Positions 49,949 through 58,857 are shown, counted from the stretch's first letter. The stretch: DNA of 64,000 nucleotides from JAKACA01 sp050744865 (GCA_050744865.1 JBOGHW010000046.1:1-64000), one strand, 5' to 3'. Numbers and translations: made by a program. Notes: generated by a model not told the origin, from the sequence alone.

Positions 49949-51049
49949 ATGGAGGACGACCAGCTTCCTCAGGACGAACCGGCTTGGAGCGAAGGCCTGC
50001 GCGAGCGCAAGAAGCGGATCACGCGGCAGTTGATCTCGGATACGGCGACGGCGATGTGTCTCGAGCGGGGGTTCGACGACGTCAAGGTGACAGAAGTCGC
50101 CGATGCCTGCGGGGTCTCTGAGAAGACCGTCTACAACTATTTCCCCACCAAGGAGTCCCTCCTCCTCGACAGGGAGGCCGACGTGGCTGCGTCGATATGG
50201 CGGGCGCTGGGGCCGGCCTCGACCGCCAAGTCACCGGTGGATGGCTTCCGCCAGCTTCTGGCCGGGCATCTCGACGAGATGGAGGCGACGTGGGCGTCAG
50301 GCGGCTTGACCACGCTACGGCGCTTTGCCGAGCTCATCGAGGCCACGCCGTCGCTGCGGGCGGCCGAGCGCGACATGGCGGACCGGCTCGCGCGAACCGC
50401 CACCGAGGCGATCGCCGAGCAGGCCGGTGTCAGCCCGGAGGACCCGGAACCTCAGATCGCCGCCGCGGCCCTGATGGGCTTGTGGACACTGCAGTCCGAG
50501 GCCATCCGGCGCTGTGCCGCCGAAGAGCGTTCCCCGGCCGAGACCCGAGAGGTTGCCGTTGACGTCGTCAACCGGGCAGCGCGACTGGTCGAGTCGGGGC
50601 TCTGGTCTTTCAGCGCCGTAGTCGAGGGGCATGCCAGCCGCCAGCAGTTCAAGGTCGCCGCCGACGCCGCCCAGCAGGCAGGGCGCCAGGTAGCGGCGGC
50701 TGTCCGCCAGGCCCGCGCCAGCTGGCAGCAGATGCAGCGAGAAGCGGCCAAGGGCGAGCAGCAGGGACCTCCGTCGCCGCTACAGGGGCTTGCTGCGCTC
50801 CTCGAGCAAGCCGAGCAGGCCGCTCGCGCCAAACGGGAGGATCGCGGCCAACGCGGCCACCATGGCCGCCACGACCAGCAGGACGAGTGGAAGCGGGCCT
50901 ACCGCGAGCAGCAAGCGATCATCCGGCAGGCCCAACGCGAGCTCCAACAGAGGTTCCGCCAGGCCGCCAACCAGCAGTGGCAAGATGCCGCCGGGCGGGG
51001 CAGGGGGCGTGGCGGCCAGAGCGATGGCGGGCCGGGCGGGGCAGGGTGA
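49949..51049 (+). CDS. TetR-family regulator with long Gln/Arg-rich tail
   Basis: The 366-residue protein has the TetR domain in its first ~70 residues (ITRQLISDTATAMCLERGFD, EVADACGVSEKTVYNYFPTK) and a ligand domain to about 215. From about 225 there is a ~140-residue tail of Ala/Gln/Arg/His (QQAGRQVAAAVRQARASWQQ, EQAEQAARAKREDRGQRGHH). It is predicted as long charged helix or coiled coil, absent from ordinary ~200-residue TetR proteins. ATG 49949 is preferred over TTG 49928. It probably represses the exporter. Confidence 0.85.
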   Translation: MEDDQLPQDEPAWSEGLRERKKRITRQLISDTATAMCLERGFDDVKVTEVADACGVSEKTVYNYFPTKESLLLDREADVAASIWRALGPASTAKSPVDGFRQLLAGHLDEMEATWASGGLTTLRRFAELIEATPSLRAAERDMADRLARTATEAIAEQAGVSPEDPEPQIAAAALMGLWTLQSEAIRRCAAEERSPAETREVAVDVVNRAARLVESGLWSFSAVVEGHASRQQFKVAADAAQQAGRQVAAAVRQARASWQQMQREAAKGEQQGPPSPLQGLAALLEQAEQAARAKREDRGQRGHHGRHDQQDEWKRAYREQQAIIRQAQRELQQRFRQAANQQWQDAAGRGRGRGGQSDGGPGGAG

Positions 51050-51116
51050 GCCCGCCGGGGTGAGCCCGCCGGGGTGAGCCAGCCGGGGTGAGCCAGCCGG
51101 GGTGAGCCAGCCGGCG
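51047..51116. repeat. Five 14-bp tandem repeats
   Basis: TGAGCC(C/A)GCCGGGG occurs five times head to tail starting at the TetR stop codon; the last copy has one change. The repeats lie between convergent genes. Confidence 0.85.
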
Positions 51117-51124
51117 TGGAGGGT

Positions 51125-52468
51125 TCAGCCGCCGGAGGCTGACCGGCGACCTTTGAACCCGGCTGCCAGGCAAGCGCCGGCGATTGCCTCGGCGCACTCT
51201 GCCGATCTCTCCAACGGCAGCGCCGCCGTCGTCACCCGGATGGCAGGTTCCGAGACGATCCGGCACATCGCCCCGGGCGCCACCCTCCATCCGGCTGTCA
51301 GGAGGGTGCTCACGGCAGTGGCTTCGTCGCCGACCGGCACCCAGATGTTCAACCCTGTCGCCGCCTGGGCTTCGATCCCTCGCCGGGTGAGCTCGTCGCA
51401 CAGCCCGAGCCGCCGCTGCCGGTAGATGGCCGAGGCGTTCTCGAGGATGCCCGCCACCTCAGGATCGGCCCACATCGCCAACATGACTTGTTGCAGCAGG
51501 TGGCTCACCCACCCCGTCCCCCCTGTGATGGAGGCCTCGAGCCGCCCGATGGTGGCCATGTCGCCGGCCACGGCGGCGAGACGGAAGTCCGGCCCGTAAC
51601 CCTTTGCGACCGAGCGGACAGCTGCGTAGCGGCCGGTCGTCCCGACGACGGACTGCAGCGGCGTCTCGACAAGCCCGCAGGCGTGGTCGTCCTCGATCAC
51701 GAGGCACCCCGGATAGCGAGCCAGCAGCTCCCTCAGGGTCGCCGCCCGATCAGCTGATATGGCAGCTCCGGTCGGATTCTGGGCCCTGGCAGTCACTACG
51801 GCTGCCCGGGCGCCGGCTGCCAGTACCTGCCACAGGGAATCGGCCAGCGGGCCCTCCTGGTCGAGCGCCACCGGGACGACTACCAAGCCCAAGCGCTCCA
51901 CGAGATCGATCAGTGATGCCCAGCCGGGATCCTCCACGGCGACGCGGTCGCCCGGGGACAGGTTGGCCGCCAGCATCCGGCCGATGGCATCAAGGGCGCC
52001 GTGGGCGACCGTCACGCTGCTGGCGGGGATGCCGTCCGACTCGAAGCGGCGCCGTGCCTCCTCGAGGAATCCGCCATGGGCGACCGGGGAGCCGTAGAGC
52101 GCCCTCTCGTAGCTGACAAGGCGCATCGAGCGCTCCAGATCAGGCAGGAGAGCCGGGTCCGGATTGCCGGTAGACAGGTCGGTCACCCCGGGCGGCAGCA
52201 TCCGCGCCTGGCGCGGCAACGGGGCGTGATCCCTCCGCAGCTCGCGGACCCTCGTGCCGCGCCGCCGGTCGGCGGACGTGAGACCTTGCGCGTTGAGCAG
52301 GCGGTAAGCGGCGGCGACGGTCCCAGCGCTCACGCCGAGCTCGCTCGCAAGATCCCTGATGGGCAAAAGTACGTCCCCGGCCGCCAGGCGCGAATCGCGG
52401 ATGGACTCCTCTATGGAGGCGGCGATTCGTGCAGCCGTGCGTCCGGTGGCGTAAGATTGTACCGTCAC
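51125..52468 (-). CDS. MocR/PdxR-type regulator (GntR domain plus aminotransferase fold)
   Basis: The 447-residue protein has a GntR winged helix (ESIRDSRLAAGDVLLPIRDL, LGVSAGTVAAAYRLLNAQGL) and then a type-I PLP fold. ARAQNPTGAAISADR, VIEDDHACGLVETPL and a lysine in SVAKGYGPDFRLA are visible. MocR regulators use PLP or a related ligand to control transcription. It is divergent from a PNPOx-like gene, so a PdxR-like role in vitamin B6 control is likely. Direct repeats lie in the shared promoter. GTG start. Confidence 0.9.
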   Translation of the reverse strand: MTVQSYATGRTAARIAASIEESIRDSRLAAGDVLLPIRDLASELGVSAGTVAAAYRLLNAQGLTSADRRRGTRVRELRRDHAPLPRQARMLPPGVTDLSTGNPDPALLPDLERSMRLVSYERALYGSPVAHGGFLEEARRRFESDGIPASSVTVAHGALDAIGRMLAANLSPGDRVAVEDPGWASLIDLVERLGLVVVPVALDQEGPLADSLWQVLAAGARAAVVTARAQNPTGAAISADRAATLRELLARYPGCLVIEDDHACGLVETPLQSVVGTTGRYAAVRSVAKGYGPDFRLAAVAGDMATIGRLEASITGGTGWVSHLLQQVMLAMWADPEVAGILENASAIYRQRRLGLCDELTRRGIEAQAATGLNIWVPVGDEATAVSTLLTAGWRVAPGAMCRIVSEPAIRVTTAALPLERSAECAEAIAGACLAAGFKGRRSASGG

Positions 52469-52485
52469 AGTATACTGATTGTACC
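52455..52485. promoter_or_regulatory. Direct-repeat operator, MocR/PdxR type
   Basis: GATTGTACC occurs at 52455-52463 and 52477-52485, in the same orientation, 22 bp apart (two helical turns). A small palindrome AGTATACT lies between them at 52469-52476. MocR-type regulators are known to bind paired direct repeats. The site overlaps the regulator's own start. Confidence 0.65.
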
Positions 52486-52522
52486 ATTACAAAAGAAAGC
52501 AAGCGAGCACAGGGAGAGTCCC

Positions 52523-53203
52523 ATGTACGAGCAGACGAGCGTCACCACGCCGTCCCGCCACGCAGAGCGGGCGAACCACGATCGCCAACTGATCTGGTCG
52601 ATCCTCGACGAGGCCGTGATCGGCCACCTCGGGTTCGTCGCCGATGACCTGCCTCATGTGCTTCCGCTGCTCTTCGTCAGGATCGAGGACTCCGTCTACC
52701 TCCACGGCTCAACCGGTGCGCACTTCGCCCGGGCGGCGAGCCGGCGGCGTGGGCTGACCGTCACGTTCGAGGCGACTCTGGTCGACGCGCTCGTGCTGGC
52801 GCGCTCCACCTTCAGCCACTCGGCCAATTACCGGTGTGTCGTGGCCCACGGAGAGGCGACCGTGGTGCGTGACGAGGACGTCAAACGTCATGCTATGGCA
52901 GCCCTTGTCGACAAGCTCGTGCCCGGTCGCAACGCCGACGCACGCCAGCCGACGGCTGACGAGCTCCGCCAGACAGCCGTCCTGGAGCTGCCGCTCACTT
53001 CGGCGGGCGCCAAGGTTCGCACAGGTGGCCCGCTCGACGGAGACGACGAGGGCCATCTTGCGGTGTGGGCGGGGGTCAGGCCGATCCTCAGCCGATGGGG
53101 CGTCGCCGAGCCTGCCGCCGACTTGCTGCCCGGGATCGATCTCCCCTCCTACCTGGAGCCGGGCGGCCCCCTGCCGCAGTCAGGGACAGCATTGACCGTA
53201 TGA
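52523..53203 (+). CDS. Pyridoxamine-5'-phosphate-oxidase-like FMN-binding split-barrel protein
   Basis: The 226-residue protein has EAVIGHLGFVADDLPHVLPL, YLHGSTGAHFARAASRRRGL, and HSANYRCVVAHGEATVVRDE. This is the pattern of the FMN-binding split-barrel group related to PNPOx and PdxI-like proteins. It could oxidise or bind B6 vitamers. ATG 52523 follows AGGGAGAG. Its stop overlaps the dtd start (ATGA). Control by the divergent MocR protein is likely. Confidence 0.88.
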   Translation: MYEQTSVTTPSRHAERANHDRQLIWSILDEAVIGHLGFVADDLPHVLPLLFVRIEDSVYLHGSTGAHFARAASRRRGLTVTFEATLVDALVLARSTFSHSANYRCVVAHGEATVVRDEDVKRHAMAALVDKLVPGRNADARQPTADELRQTAVLELPLTSAGAKVRTGGPLDGDDEGHLAVWAGVRPILSRWGVAEPAADLLPGIDLPSYLEPGGPLPQSGTALTV

Positions 53204-53685
53204 GGGCGGTGGTGCAGCGGGTCAGCTGGGCACGCGTGACGGTGGCAGGAGAAGAAGTCGGCTCGATCACGGGACCGGGCCTTTGCGTGCTGGTGGGCGT
53301 CACGCACTCGGACACCATTGCCACCGCCGCCGACTTGGCCGGCCAGATCTGGAACCTGCGCATCCTGGCCGACGGGGAGGGGCGGATGAACGTGTCGGCT
53401 GCCAAGGCCGGCGCCCCAGTGCTCGTCGTCAGCCAGTTCACCCTGTACGGCGACACGAGCCGTGGCCGGCGGCCCTCCTGGATGGCCGCTGCGGCCGGAC
53501 ATGTGGCCGAACCGATCGTCGACAGCCTGGTGGGTGAGTTGGAGCGGTTGGGGGGGAGGGTTGCGAGTGGACGCTTCGGTGCTGACATGCTCGTCGAGCT
53601 CGCCAACGACGGGCCGGTGACTGTCATCCTCGAGACCGGCGCGTCGGCGACTCCAGGTGGCACAGTGGAGCCATGCGCTACCTGA
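53200..53685 (+). CDS. dtd: D-aminoacyl-tRNA deacylase
   Basis: The 161-residue enzyme frees D-amino acids or glycine from mischarged tRNA. VVQRVSWARVTVAGEEVG, the active-site SQFTLYGDTSRGRRPSW, and the cross-subunit NDGPVTVILE motif are all present. The C-terminus is ~12 residues longer than usual because the gene overlaps the start of the next by 13 bases. It is the second gene of the PNPOx-like operon. Confidence 0.95.
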   Translation: MRAVVQRVSWARVTVAGEEVGSITGPGLCVLVGVTHSDTIATAADLAGQIWNLRILADGEGRMNVSAAKAGAPVLVVSQFTLYGDTSRGRRPSWMAAAAGHVAEPIVDSLVGELERLGGRVASGRFGADMLVELANDGPVTVILETGASATPGGTVEPCAT

Positions 53686-54644
53686 TCCTCGGTGCCGGTG
53701 CCATCGGCGGTGCGATCGGCGGCCGCCTCTTCCAGCACGGCCGCGACGTCGTCCTGATCGCGAGGGGCGACCACCTGGCGGCTTTGCGGTCAACCGGGCT
53801 GGAGCTTCGGGACCCGGAGCAGACCGAGACGTTGCGGATCCCTGCTGTCGGCACCTCGGCGGAGGCAGAACCGGTTCCCGGCGACGTGGTCGTCCTCGCC
53901 ACGAAGTCGCAGCACACCGAGTCCTTGCTGGCCGAGCTGGCTCTCGTCGCCCCACCCGGCGTCAGTGTCGTCTGTGCCCAGAACGGCGTCGAGAACGAGC
54001 GGGTCGCCATCCGGCGCTTTGCCAACACCTACGGAATGCGGGTCATCCTGGCCGGGACCCACATTGTGCCCGGTGTGGTCGAGATCGCCACGGCCCCTGT
54101 CGGCGGGATCCTCGACATCGGCCGCTACCCGTCCGGCAACGACGAGGTGGCCGAAGCCGTGGCGGCGGACCTGCGGGACGCCGGCTTCGACGCCAGGGCA
54201 ACGGCGGACGTGATGGGCCACAAGTACCTGAAGCTGCTGGGCAACCTCGGCAACGCCATCCAGGCGGCTTGCGGGCTCAGCGAGGATGCGCTTCTCGCCG
54301 AGCTGGCCAGGGCGGCCCGTGCCGAGGCCCGCAGCTGCTACGAGGCCGCGGGGATAGAGGTGGCTGACGAGGCCTATGAGTCAGACCGCCGCCGCATGAG
54401 AGGCTTCACTCGCCCCGTCGGCGGTGTGACCAGGGAGGGCGGGTCGTCGTGGCAGAGCCTGCGCCGCGCCACGGGCAACATCGAGGCGGACTGGTTGAAC
54501 GGCGAGATCGTCATGCTCGGGCGCACGCACGGCGTACCGACGCCCGTGAACGAGAGGCTGCAGTTCGTCGCCAACAAACTGGCAGCAGCGCTGACACCGC
54601 CTGGCCCGATGACGCCCGCCGAGCTGGCGGGCGGCTTGGTCTGA
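53673..54644 (+). CDS. Ketopantoate-reductase-like dehydrogenase (PanE/ApbA family)
   Basis: The 323-residue NADP enzyme has LILGAGAIGGAIGGRLFQHG at the N-terminus, VVVLATKSQHTESLLAEL, the VCAQNGVENERVAIRRF helix, and VMGHKYLKLLGNLGNAI with the catalytic Lys. It may reduce ketopantoate for CoA synthesis, though actinobacteria keep several paralogues with other substrates. It shares the operon with dtd. Confidence 0.9.
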   Translation: MRYLILGAGAIGGAIGGRLFQHGRDVVLIARGDHLAALRSTGLELRDPEQTETLRIPAVGTSAEAEPVPGDVVVLATKSQHTESLLAELALVAPPGVSVVCAQNGVENERVAIRRFANTYGMRVILAGTHIVPGVVEIATAPVGGILDIGRYPSGNDEVAEAVAADLRDAGFDARATADVMGHKYLKLLGNLGNAIQAACGLSEDALLAELARAARAEARSCYEAAGIEVADEAYESDRRRMRGFTRPVGGVTREGGSSWQSLRRATGNIEADWLNGEIVMLGRTHGVPTPVNERLQFVANKLAAALTPPGPMTPAELAGGLV

Positions 54645-54645
54645 G

Positions 54646-55470
54646 TCAGAAGCGCGCAGGCCGCTTCTCGCGCAGGGCGGTCACGCCTTCGGAGTAGTCG
54701 GGTCCCTGGATCATGGCGTTCATCTGTCGCTCGGCGTCGGCGATGGAGGCGGCCGGGTCGGACCCGAGCAAGTCGCGGTACAGCTGCGCCTTGGTCGATG
54801 CCAGCGAGGCAGGCGAGACATGCGTTGCCAGCCGTTCGGCATAGTCCCGGACGTGAGCCAGGAGATCGGTTCCCGGGACGGCTGCATTGACCAGACCCAT
54901 GTCCGCCGCCTCCTCGGCGAGGAAGATGCGGCTCGATAGGAGGATGTCCGCAGCCCGCGAGGCGCCGACGAGGCGCGGGAGCAACCACGACAAGCCGAAC
55001 TCGGCGGGCAGGCCGAGCCGGCCGTGGGCACTCGTCAGCTTGGCGCCCTCGGCGGCAAAGCGCAGGTCGCAGTAACACATGAGGGCGAAGCCGAGCCCGG
55101 CGGCCGGACCGTTCACCGCAGCGATGATCGGTTTGGCGATCCCGAGGTGGTAGGCCAAGTCGGCGTCGAACTCGCGGCGCACTCCGAAGCCGGGTGCGGG
55201 CGGGTCGTCGGGGAGGCCCGGGCTGTAGGCGCCGCGCTCCATGTGCGAGGCGAGCGCCTCGCTGTCGGCGCCTGCACAGAATCCCCGTCCGGCGCCGGTC
55301 ACCACGATCACTCGGACAGCAGCGTCCTCAGAGGCCTCAGCCAGCGCTGCCCGATATTCCAGGCTCATCCGGCCGGTCCAGGAATTGAGTCGCTCCGGGC
55401 GCTTCAGCGTGATGGTGGCTATTCGATCGGCGACCTCGTACTCGGTGACTCTGCGCTCCACCCGGCGCAC
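54646..55470 (-). CDS. Enoyl-CoA hydratase/isomerase family protein
   Basis: The crotonase-fold protein has ATITLKRPERLNSWTGRMSL, VTGAGRGFCAGADSEALASH (oxyanion hole), KPIIAAVNGPAAGLGFALM, and LGLPAEFGLSWLLPRLVGAS with Glu for catalysis. The final MIQGPDYSEGVTALREKRPA motif is also typical. It hydrates enoyl-CoA in fatty acid oxidation. The start is uncertain: GTG 55470 is used, TTG 55479 and GTG 55461 are also in frame. Confidence 0.93.
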   Translation of the reverse strand: MRRVERRVTEYEVADRIATITLKRPERLNSWTGRMSLEYRAALAEASEDAAVRVIVVTGAGRGFCAGADSEALASHMERGAYSPGLPDDPPAPGFGVRREFDADLAYHLGIAKPIIAAVNGPAAGLGFALMCYCDLRFAAEGAKLTSAHGRLGLPAEFGLSWLLPRLVGASRAADILLSSRIFLAEEAADMGLVNAAVPGTDLLAHVRDYAERLATHVSPASLASTKAQLYRDLLGSDPAASIADAERQMNAMIQGPDYSEGVTALREKRPARF

Positions 55471-55513
55471 GCTAGCCAACGCTCAGGCAGCAGGTCGCCC
55501 TGCCGGCTGTCAG

Positions 55514-56350
55514 ATGTGCGAGCCTGGCACCGTGGCGAGAGACGGCGTGGCCGGAGAAGCGTCGGGCGAGGCATGGGATAGGCCGGACCCCGAGGCGTTA
55601 GCCGAAGCGGCCGACGTGGTGGCTGCCGCCCGCTCGGTTGTCGTACTGACCGGTGCCGGTATCTCGACCGCGGCAGGCATTCCCGACTTCCGCGGCCCGC
55701 AAGGCCTGTGGACTCGCAACCCGGAAGCCGAGCGCCTCTCCTCGCTCGACCACTACCTGGCGGACCCCGAAGTCAGGCGCCGCTCTTGGCAGGCGAGGCT
55801 CACCTCCCCGGTCTGGGAGGCCCGGCCGACTGCCGGCCACGTGGTGCTGGTCGACCTCGAGCACGCTGGCAAGCTCCACACGATCGTCACGCAGAACACC
55901 GACGGCCTTCACCAAGCAGCCGGTACTTCGCCCGATCGCGTAGTGGAAGTGCACGGCACGACGCACTGGGTGGCGTGCTGGAGTTGCGGCGACAGGACGC
56001 CGACGCTGACGGTGTTGGCCCGCGTCCGGCTCGGCGAGGAAGATCCTCACTGCCTCCGGCCGGGATGCGGCGGGATCCTGAAGAGCGCGACGGTGAGCTT
56101 CGGGCAGTCGCTTGACCCGGCGGACCTTGATAGGGCGTTCCTGGCGGCGGCGGAGGCCGAGGTGCTCGTGGCCGTCGGGACGACCCTGGAGGTACAGCCC
56201 GTGGCGGGAATGGTGCCGATCGCCGTCAGGAGCGGGCGACCGGTGGTGATCGTGAACGGCAGCCCGACGGCCTTGGACTCCTTGGCCGACGTCGTAGTCC
56301 GGGGTGCCATCGACGAGGTCCTGCCCGTCATCGCCGGCGTGGCTGGCTGA
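55514..56350 (+). CDS. NAD-dependent protein deacylase (sirtuin)
   Basis: The 278-residue Sir2 protein removes acyl groups from lysines using NAD. SVVVLTGAGISTAAGIPDFR, HTIVTQNTDGLHQAAG, and VEVHGTTH with the catalytic His are clear. Four zinc Cys are kept: CWSC, then HCLRPGC. ATG 55514 is used; GTG 55532 is an alternative. It is divergent from the enoyl-CoA hydratase. Confidence 0.94.
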   Translation: MCEPGTVARDGVAGEASGEAWDRPDPEALAEAADVVAAARSVVVLTGAGISTAAGIPDFRGPQGLWTRNPEAERLSSLDHYLADPEVRRRSWQARLTSPVWEARPTAGHVVLVDLEHAGKLHTIVTQNTDGLHQAAGTSPDRVVEVHGTTHWVACWSCGDRTPTLTVLARVRLGEEDPHCLRPGCGGILKSATVSFGQSLDPADLDRAFLAAAEAEVLVAVGTTLEVQPVAGMVPIAVRSGRPVVIVNGSPTALDSLADVVVRGAIDEVLPVIAGVAG

Positions 56351-56371
56351 GGGTGGTTGGCCGAGGGCGGC

Positions 56372-57601
56372 TCAGGGGCGGCTAGCGGCCACGGCCTGAA
56401 GGATCATCGGGCGGGCTTCGTCGGGGGTGACCCAATCGACCCGCACCGCCTCGGCGCCGACCCATGAAGCCGCTTCCCACATGGCCTGGGCGGTAGCGAG
56501 GCAGGCGGCGCGGGCGCCGGCTGGCTTGGCCATCACCGAGGGCTCGACGTGGACGCCCTTGCCGACGAAGGTCGCTTCCTTCGCCTTGCCGTTAGCTTCC
56601 CGACCCGGGTCGACACGGCCGATCAGCTCACCGCCTGCCAGCACAGGCAGGCAGCAGTATCCATGGATCCGCTTCGGTTTGGGTGTGTAGGCCTCCAAGC
56701 GATAGACGAAGCCGAACAGGCGCTCGACCCTGTCGCGCTCCCAGATGAGGGAGTCAAACGGCGAGAGGAGCACTGGCTTGCGCCGCGGTGCCGCCGGGGC
56801 CTGGTCGAGGAGGGATTGCACGGCCCAGGCAGGCTTCCGCCAACCCTGGATCTCGACGGGTACGAGGCCCGAACCCTGAAGCAGCCGCGGGACGTCGGCC
56901 ACCTTGACCCCGGTGTAGGCACTGAGATCCTTCGCCGTGGAAACGCCCAGCGCGGCGGCGGCGCGCCGCAGGATCACACGCCGTTGCTCGTCACGATCGG
57001 GCCGTGCTGCGAGCAGGTAGGCGGGCACTGCCCGTTCAGGCAGGTCGTAAACCCTCTGGAAACCCCGCCTGCGAGTGCAGACGACCTCCCCGATGTCGAG
57101 CAGCCACTCGACGGCGATCTTGGTCTCGGACCAGTCCCACCAGACGCCTCCCTTCTTTGCCCCGCCCAGGTCGTTGGCCGTGAGCGGCCCTTCCTGCTCG
57201 AGGCGCCTCACTATCTCCGGGATCGATTTCTGGGCGTCTTCGACCCAGTGCCACCTGCGGCCGCGGTCCTTGACAGCCTGGCGCCGCCACTCGAAGTTAG
57301 GCCACTCGGCGATCGGCAGGATGCAGGCGGCGTGCGACCAGTACTCGAAAGCGGCATAGGGCGGCCCGTCCCAGTAAGCCTTCTCGATCCCGGCGCGCTT
57401 GACGGCTCCGAGCCGGGCGTAGGCAACCAGCTCGTGCGAGCGAGCCAGGACCGAGATCGTGTCGAGTTGCACTGCACGCACGTGCTCCAGCACTGCTGCC
57501 GGGCCGCCCTGCAGGCGCGGTCCGGCCAGCGCCTGGGCCGCTACCGCCAACCGCCTAGCTTGGCGGGCGGTCAAACGCTCAGGTTGTGGTACGGGGGGCA
57601 T
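56372..57601 (-). CDS. YcaQ/AlkX-type winged-helix DNA glycosylase
   Basis: The 409-residue HTH_42 protein has LEHVRAVQLDTISVLARSHE. The QLD triad matches the QxD catalytic motif of the E. coli YcaQ interstrand-crosslink glycosylase subfamily, rather than the QxQ of AlkZ. It also has WSHAACILPIAEWPNFEWRR, LLSPFDSLIWERDRVERLFG with YRLEAY, and KPKRIHGYCCLPVLAGGELI. It should unhook alkylated bases from crosslinked DNA. The SOS-type box just upstream fits a DNA-damage role. Confidence 0.9.
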   Translation of the reverse strand: MPPVPQPERLTARQARRLAVAAQALAGPRLQGGPAAVLEHVRAVQLDTISVLARSHELVAYARLGAVKRAGIEKAYWDGPPYAAFEYWSHAACILPIAEWPNFEWRRQAVKDRGRRWHWVEDAQKSIPEIVRRLEQEGPLTANDLGGAKKGGVWWDWSETKIAVEWLLDIGEVVCTRRRGFQRVYDLPERAVPAYLLAARPDRDEQRRVILRRAAAALGVSTAKDLSAYTGVKVADVPRLLQGSGLVPVEIQGWRKPAWAVQSLLDQAPAAPRRKPVLLSPFDSLIWERDRVERLFGFVYRLEAYTPKPKRIHGYCCLPVLAGGELIGRVDPGREANGKAKEATFVGKGVHVEPSVMAKPAGARAACLATAQAMWEAASWVGAEAVRVDWVTPDEARPMILQAVAASRP

Positions 57602-57604
57602 GTC

Positions 57605-57618
57605 CGAACGTTAGTTCG
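57605..57618. promoter_or_regulatory. LexA (SOS) box of Gram-positive type
   Basis: CGAACGTTAGTTCG has perfect CGAAC/GTTCG arms with a 4-bp centre, as in the actinobacterial/Bacillus SOS box CGAACnnnnGTTCG. It starts 4 bp upstream of the ycaQ-like ATG and 36 bp before the GH18 start, so LexA bound here could block either gene. Confidence 0.75.
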
Positions 57619-57653
57619 CAACCTCTGTCCGTGGCACCGATTGGAGGATGACG

Positions 57654-58643
57654 ATGCAGACATTGCTCAGATGCGATGCTAAGGGCGGGATGAGATTTGG
57701 CAGCAAGCTCGTGATGGGAGCAGCCGTCGTATCGCTGCCACTCACCGGCGCGGCCGCTTACAACCACTACTCGTCCGCACCACGGAGCTCTCCCGGCTAC
57801 CCGGCACCCCATCTGGCCGCCCCTTACCTGCAGATCTCGACGAGCGACAAGGGGGACATGGCCAAGGACATGGCCGTCTCGGGTGTGAAGGACTACACGC
57901 TGGCCTTCCTCACGCCCAAGAGCGGATGCACACCGATGTGGGAGGACGGCAACGAGGCAGCCGGCGCCTTCACGTCGGCGGTGAGCTCCCTGCAGGCGTC
58001 CGGCGGCAACGTCATTATCTCGTTCGGCGGCGCCGCCGGTGGCGACATAGCCAAGACCTGCAAGTCCGTTTCCGGCCTCGAGGCGGCCTACGCCAAGGTG
58101 CTTGCCGAGTACTCCGGTGTGACGAGGCTCGACTTCGACATCGAAGGCTCGGTCCTGACGACTGTGAAGGCGAACGACCGGCGGAACTCCGCCCTGGCGA
58201 AGCTACAGAAGGCACATCCGTCGACGCAGGTCGACTTCACGCTCCCGGTCGACCCGGGCGGTCTTCCTTCCAACGAAGTGACACTCGTCAAGAACGCCAA
58301 AGCCGCCGGCGTCGATCTCAACTGCGTCAACATCATGACGATGGACTTCGGCAACGGGCAGAACGTCCTGGCTGACGCCGAGTCGGCCGCCACAGCCACC
58401 GAGGCACAGCTCGCCAAGATCTACACGAACCTCTCATCGTCCCAGGTCTGGGACATGATCGGTTTGACGCCCATTGCCGGCAAGAACGACGACAACGAGA
58501 AGTTCACCCAGAGCGACGCCAAGAGACTCGAGACGTTCGCCGCCTCCAAGGGTGTCCAGCTGCTCTCGTTCTGGGAGGTCGACTCGTACGACAAGCCGCT
58601 CGGGTACGCCTACTCGAAGATATTCGAGAAACTCAGCAGCTAA
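57654..58643 (+). CDS. Exported GH18 (chitinase-like) protein
   Basis: The 329-residue protein has a signal peptide (MRFGSKLVMGAAVVSLPLTG region) and a TIM barrel of the GH18 family. NVIISFGGAAGGD is the SxGG strand, and RLDFDIEG is the DxxDxDxE catalytic motif with its Glu. Then come VNIMTMDFG and LSFWEVDSYD. It could cleave chitin or other GlcNAc polymers. No binding module is seen. ATG 57654 has GGAGG six bases upstream; ATG 57648 sits too close to it. Confidence 0.88.
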   Translation: MQTLLRCDAKGGMRFGSKLVMGAAVVSLPLTGAAAYNHYSSAPRSSPGYPAPHLAAPYLQISTSDKGDMAKDMAVSGVKDYTLAFLTPKSGCTPMWEDGNEAAGAFTSAVSSLQASGGNVIISFGGAAGGDIAKTCKSVSGLEAAYAKVLAEYSGVTRLDFDIEGSVLTTVKANDRRNSALAKLQKAHPSTQVDFTLPVDPGGLPSNEVTLVKNAKAAGVDLNCVNIMTMDFGNGQNVLADAESAATATEAQLAKIYTNLSSSQVWDMIGLTPIAGKNDDNEKFTQSDAKRLETFAASKGVQLLSFWEVDSYDKPLGYAYSKIFEKLSS

Positions 58644-58857
58644 GCGCTGCGGGCTATGGCGCCGACCTCGGTCCCTCGTCGATGTGGCAGGCACAGAGAT
58701 TGGAGAAGGGCATCTCAGTCTCATGGAATTGTGCCGAGGCGCGCAATGCGCGTTTCGGCTTAAAACTGGTGCTTCGAGGTCCACGTCTCTCTGCTGGACG
58801 CGTTTCGGCGGGTAGACGTGTTGGTCGAGTTCGAGCGGTTATCGGCTCGCTCCGTGG

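Noticed and set aside
51047..51116. 14-bp tandem repeats as an iteron-type origin
   Set aside because: Repeats are GC-rich, only five copies, between convergent chromosomal genes, with no Rep gene or AT-rich unwinding zone.
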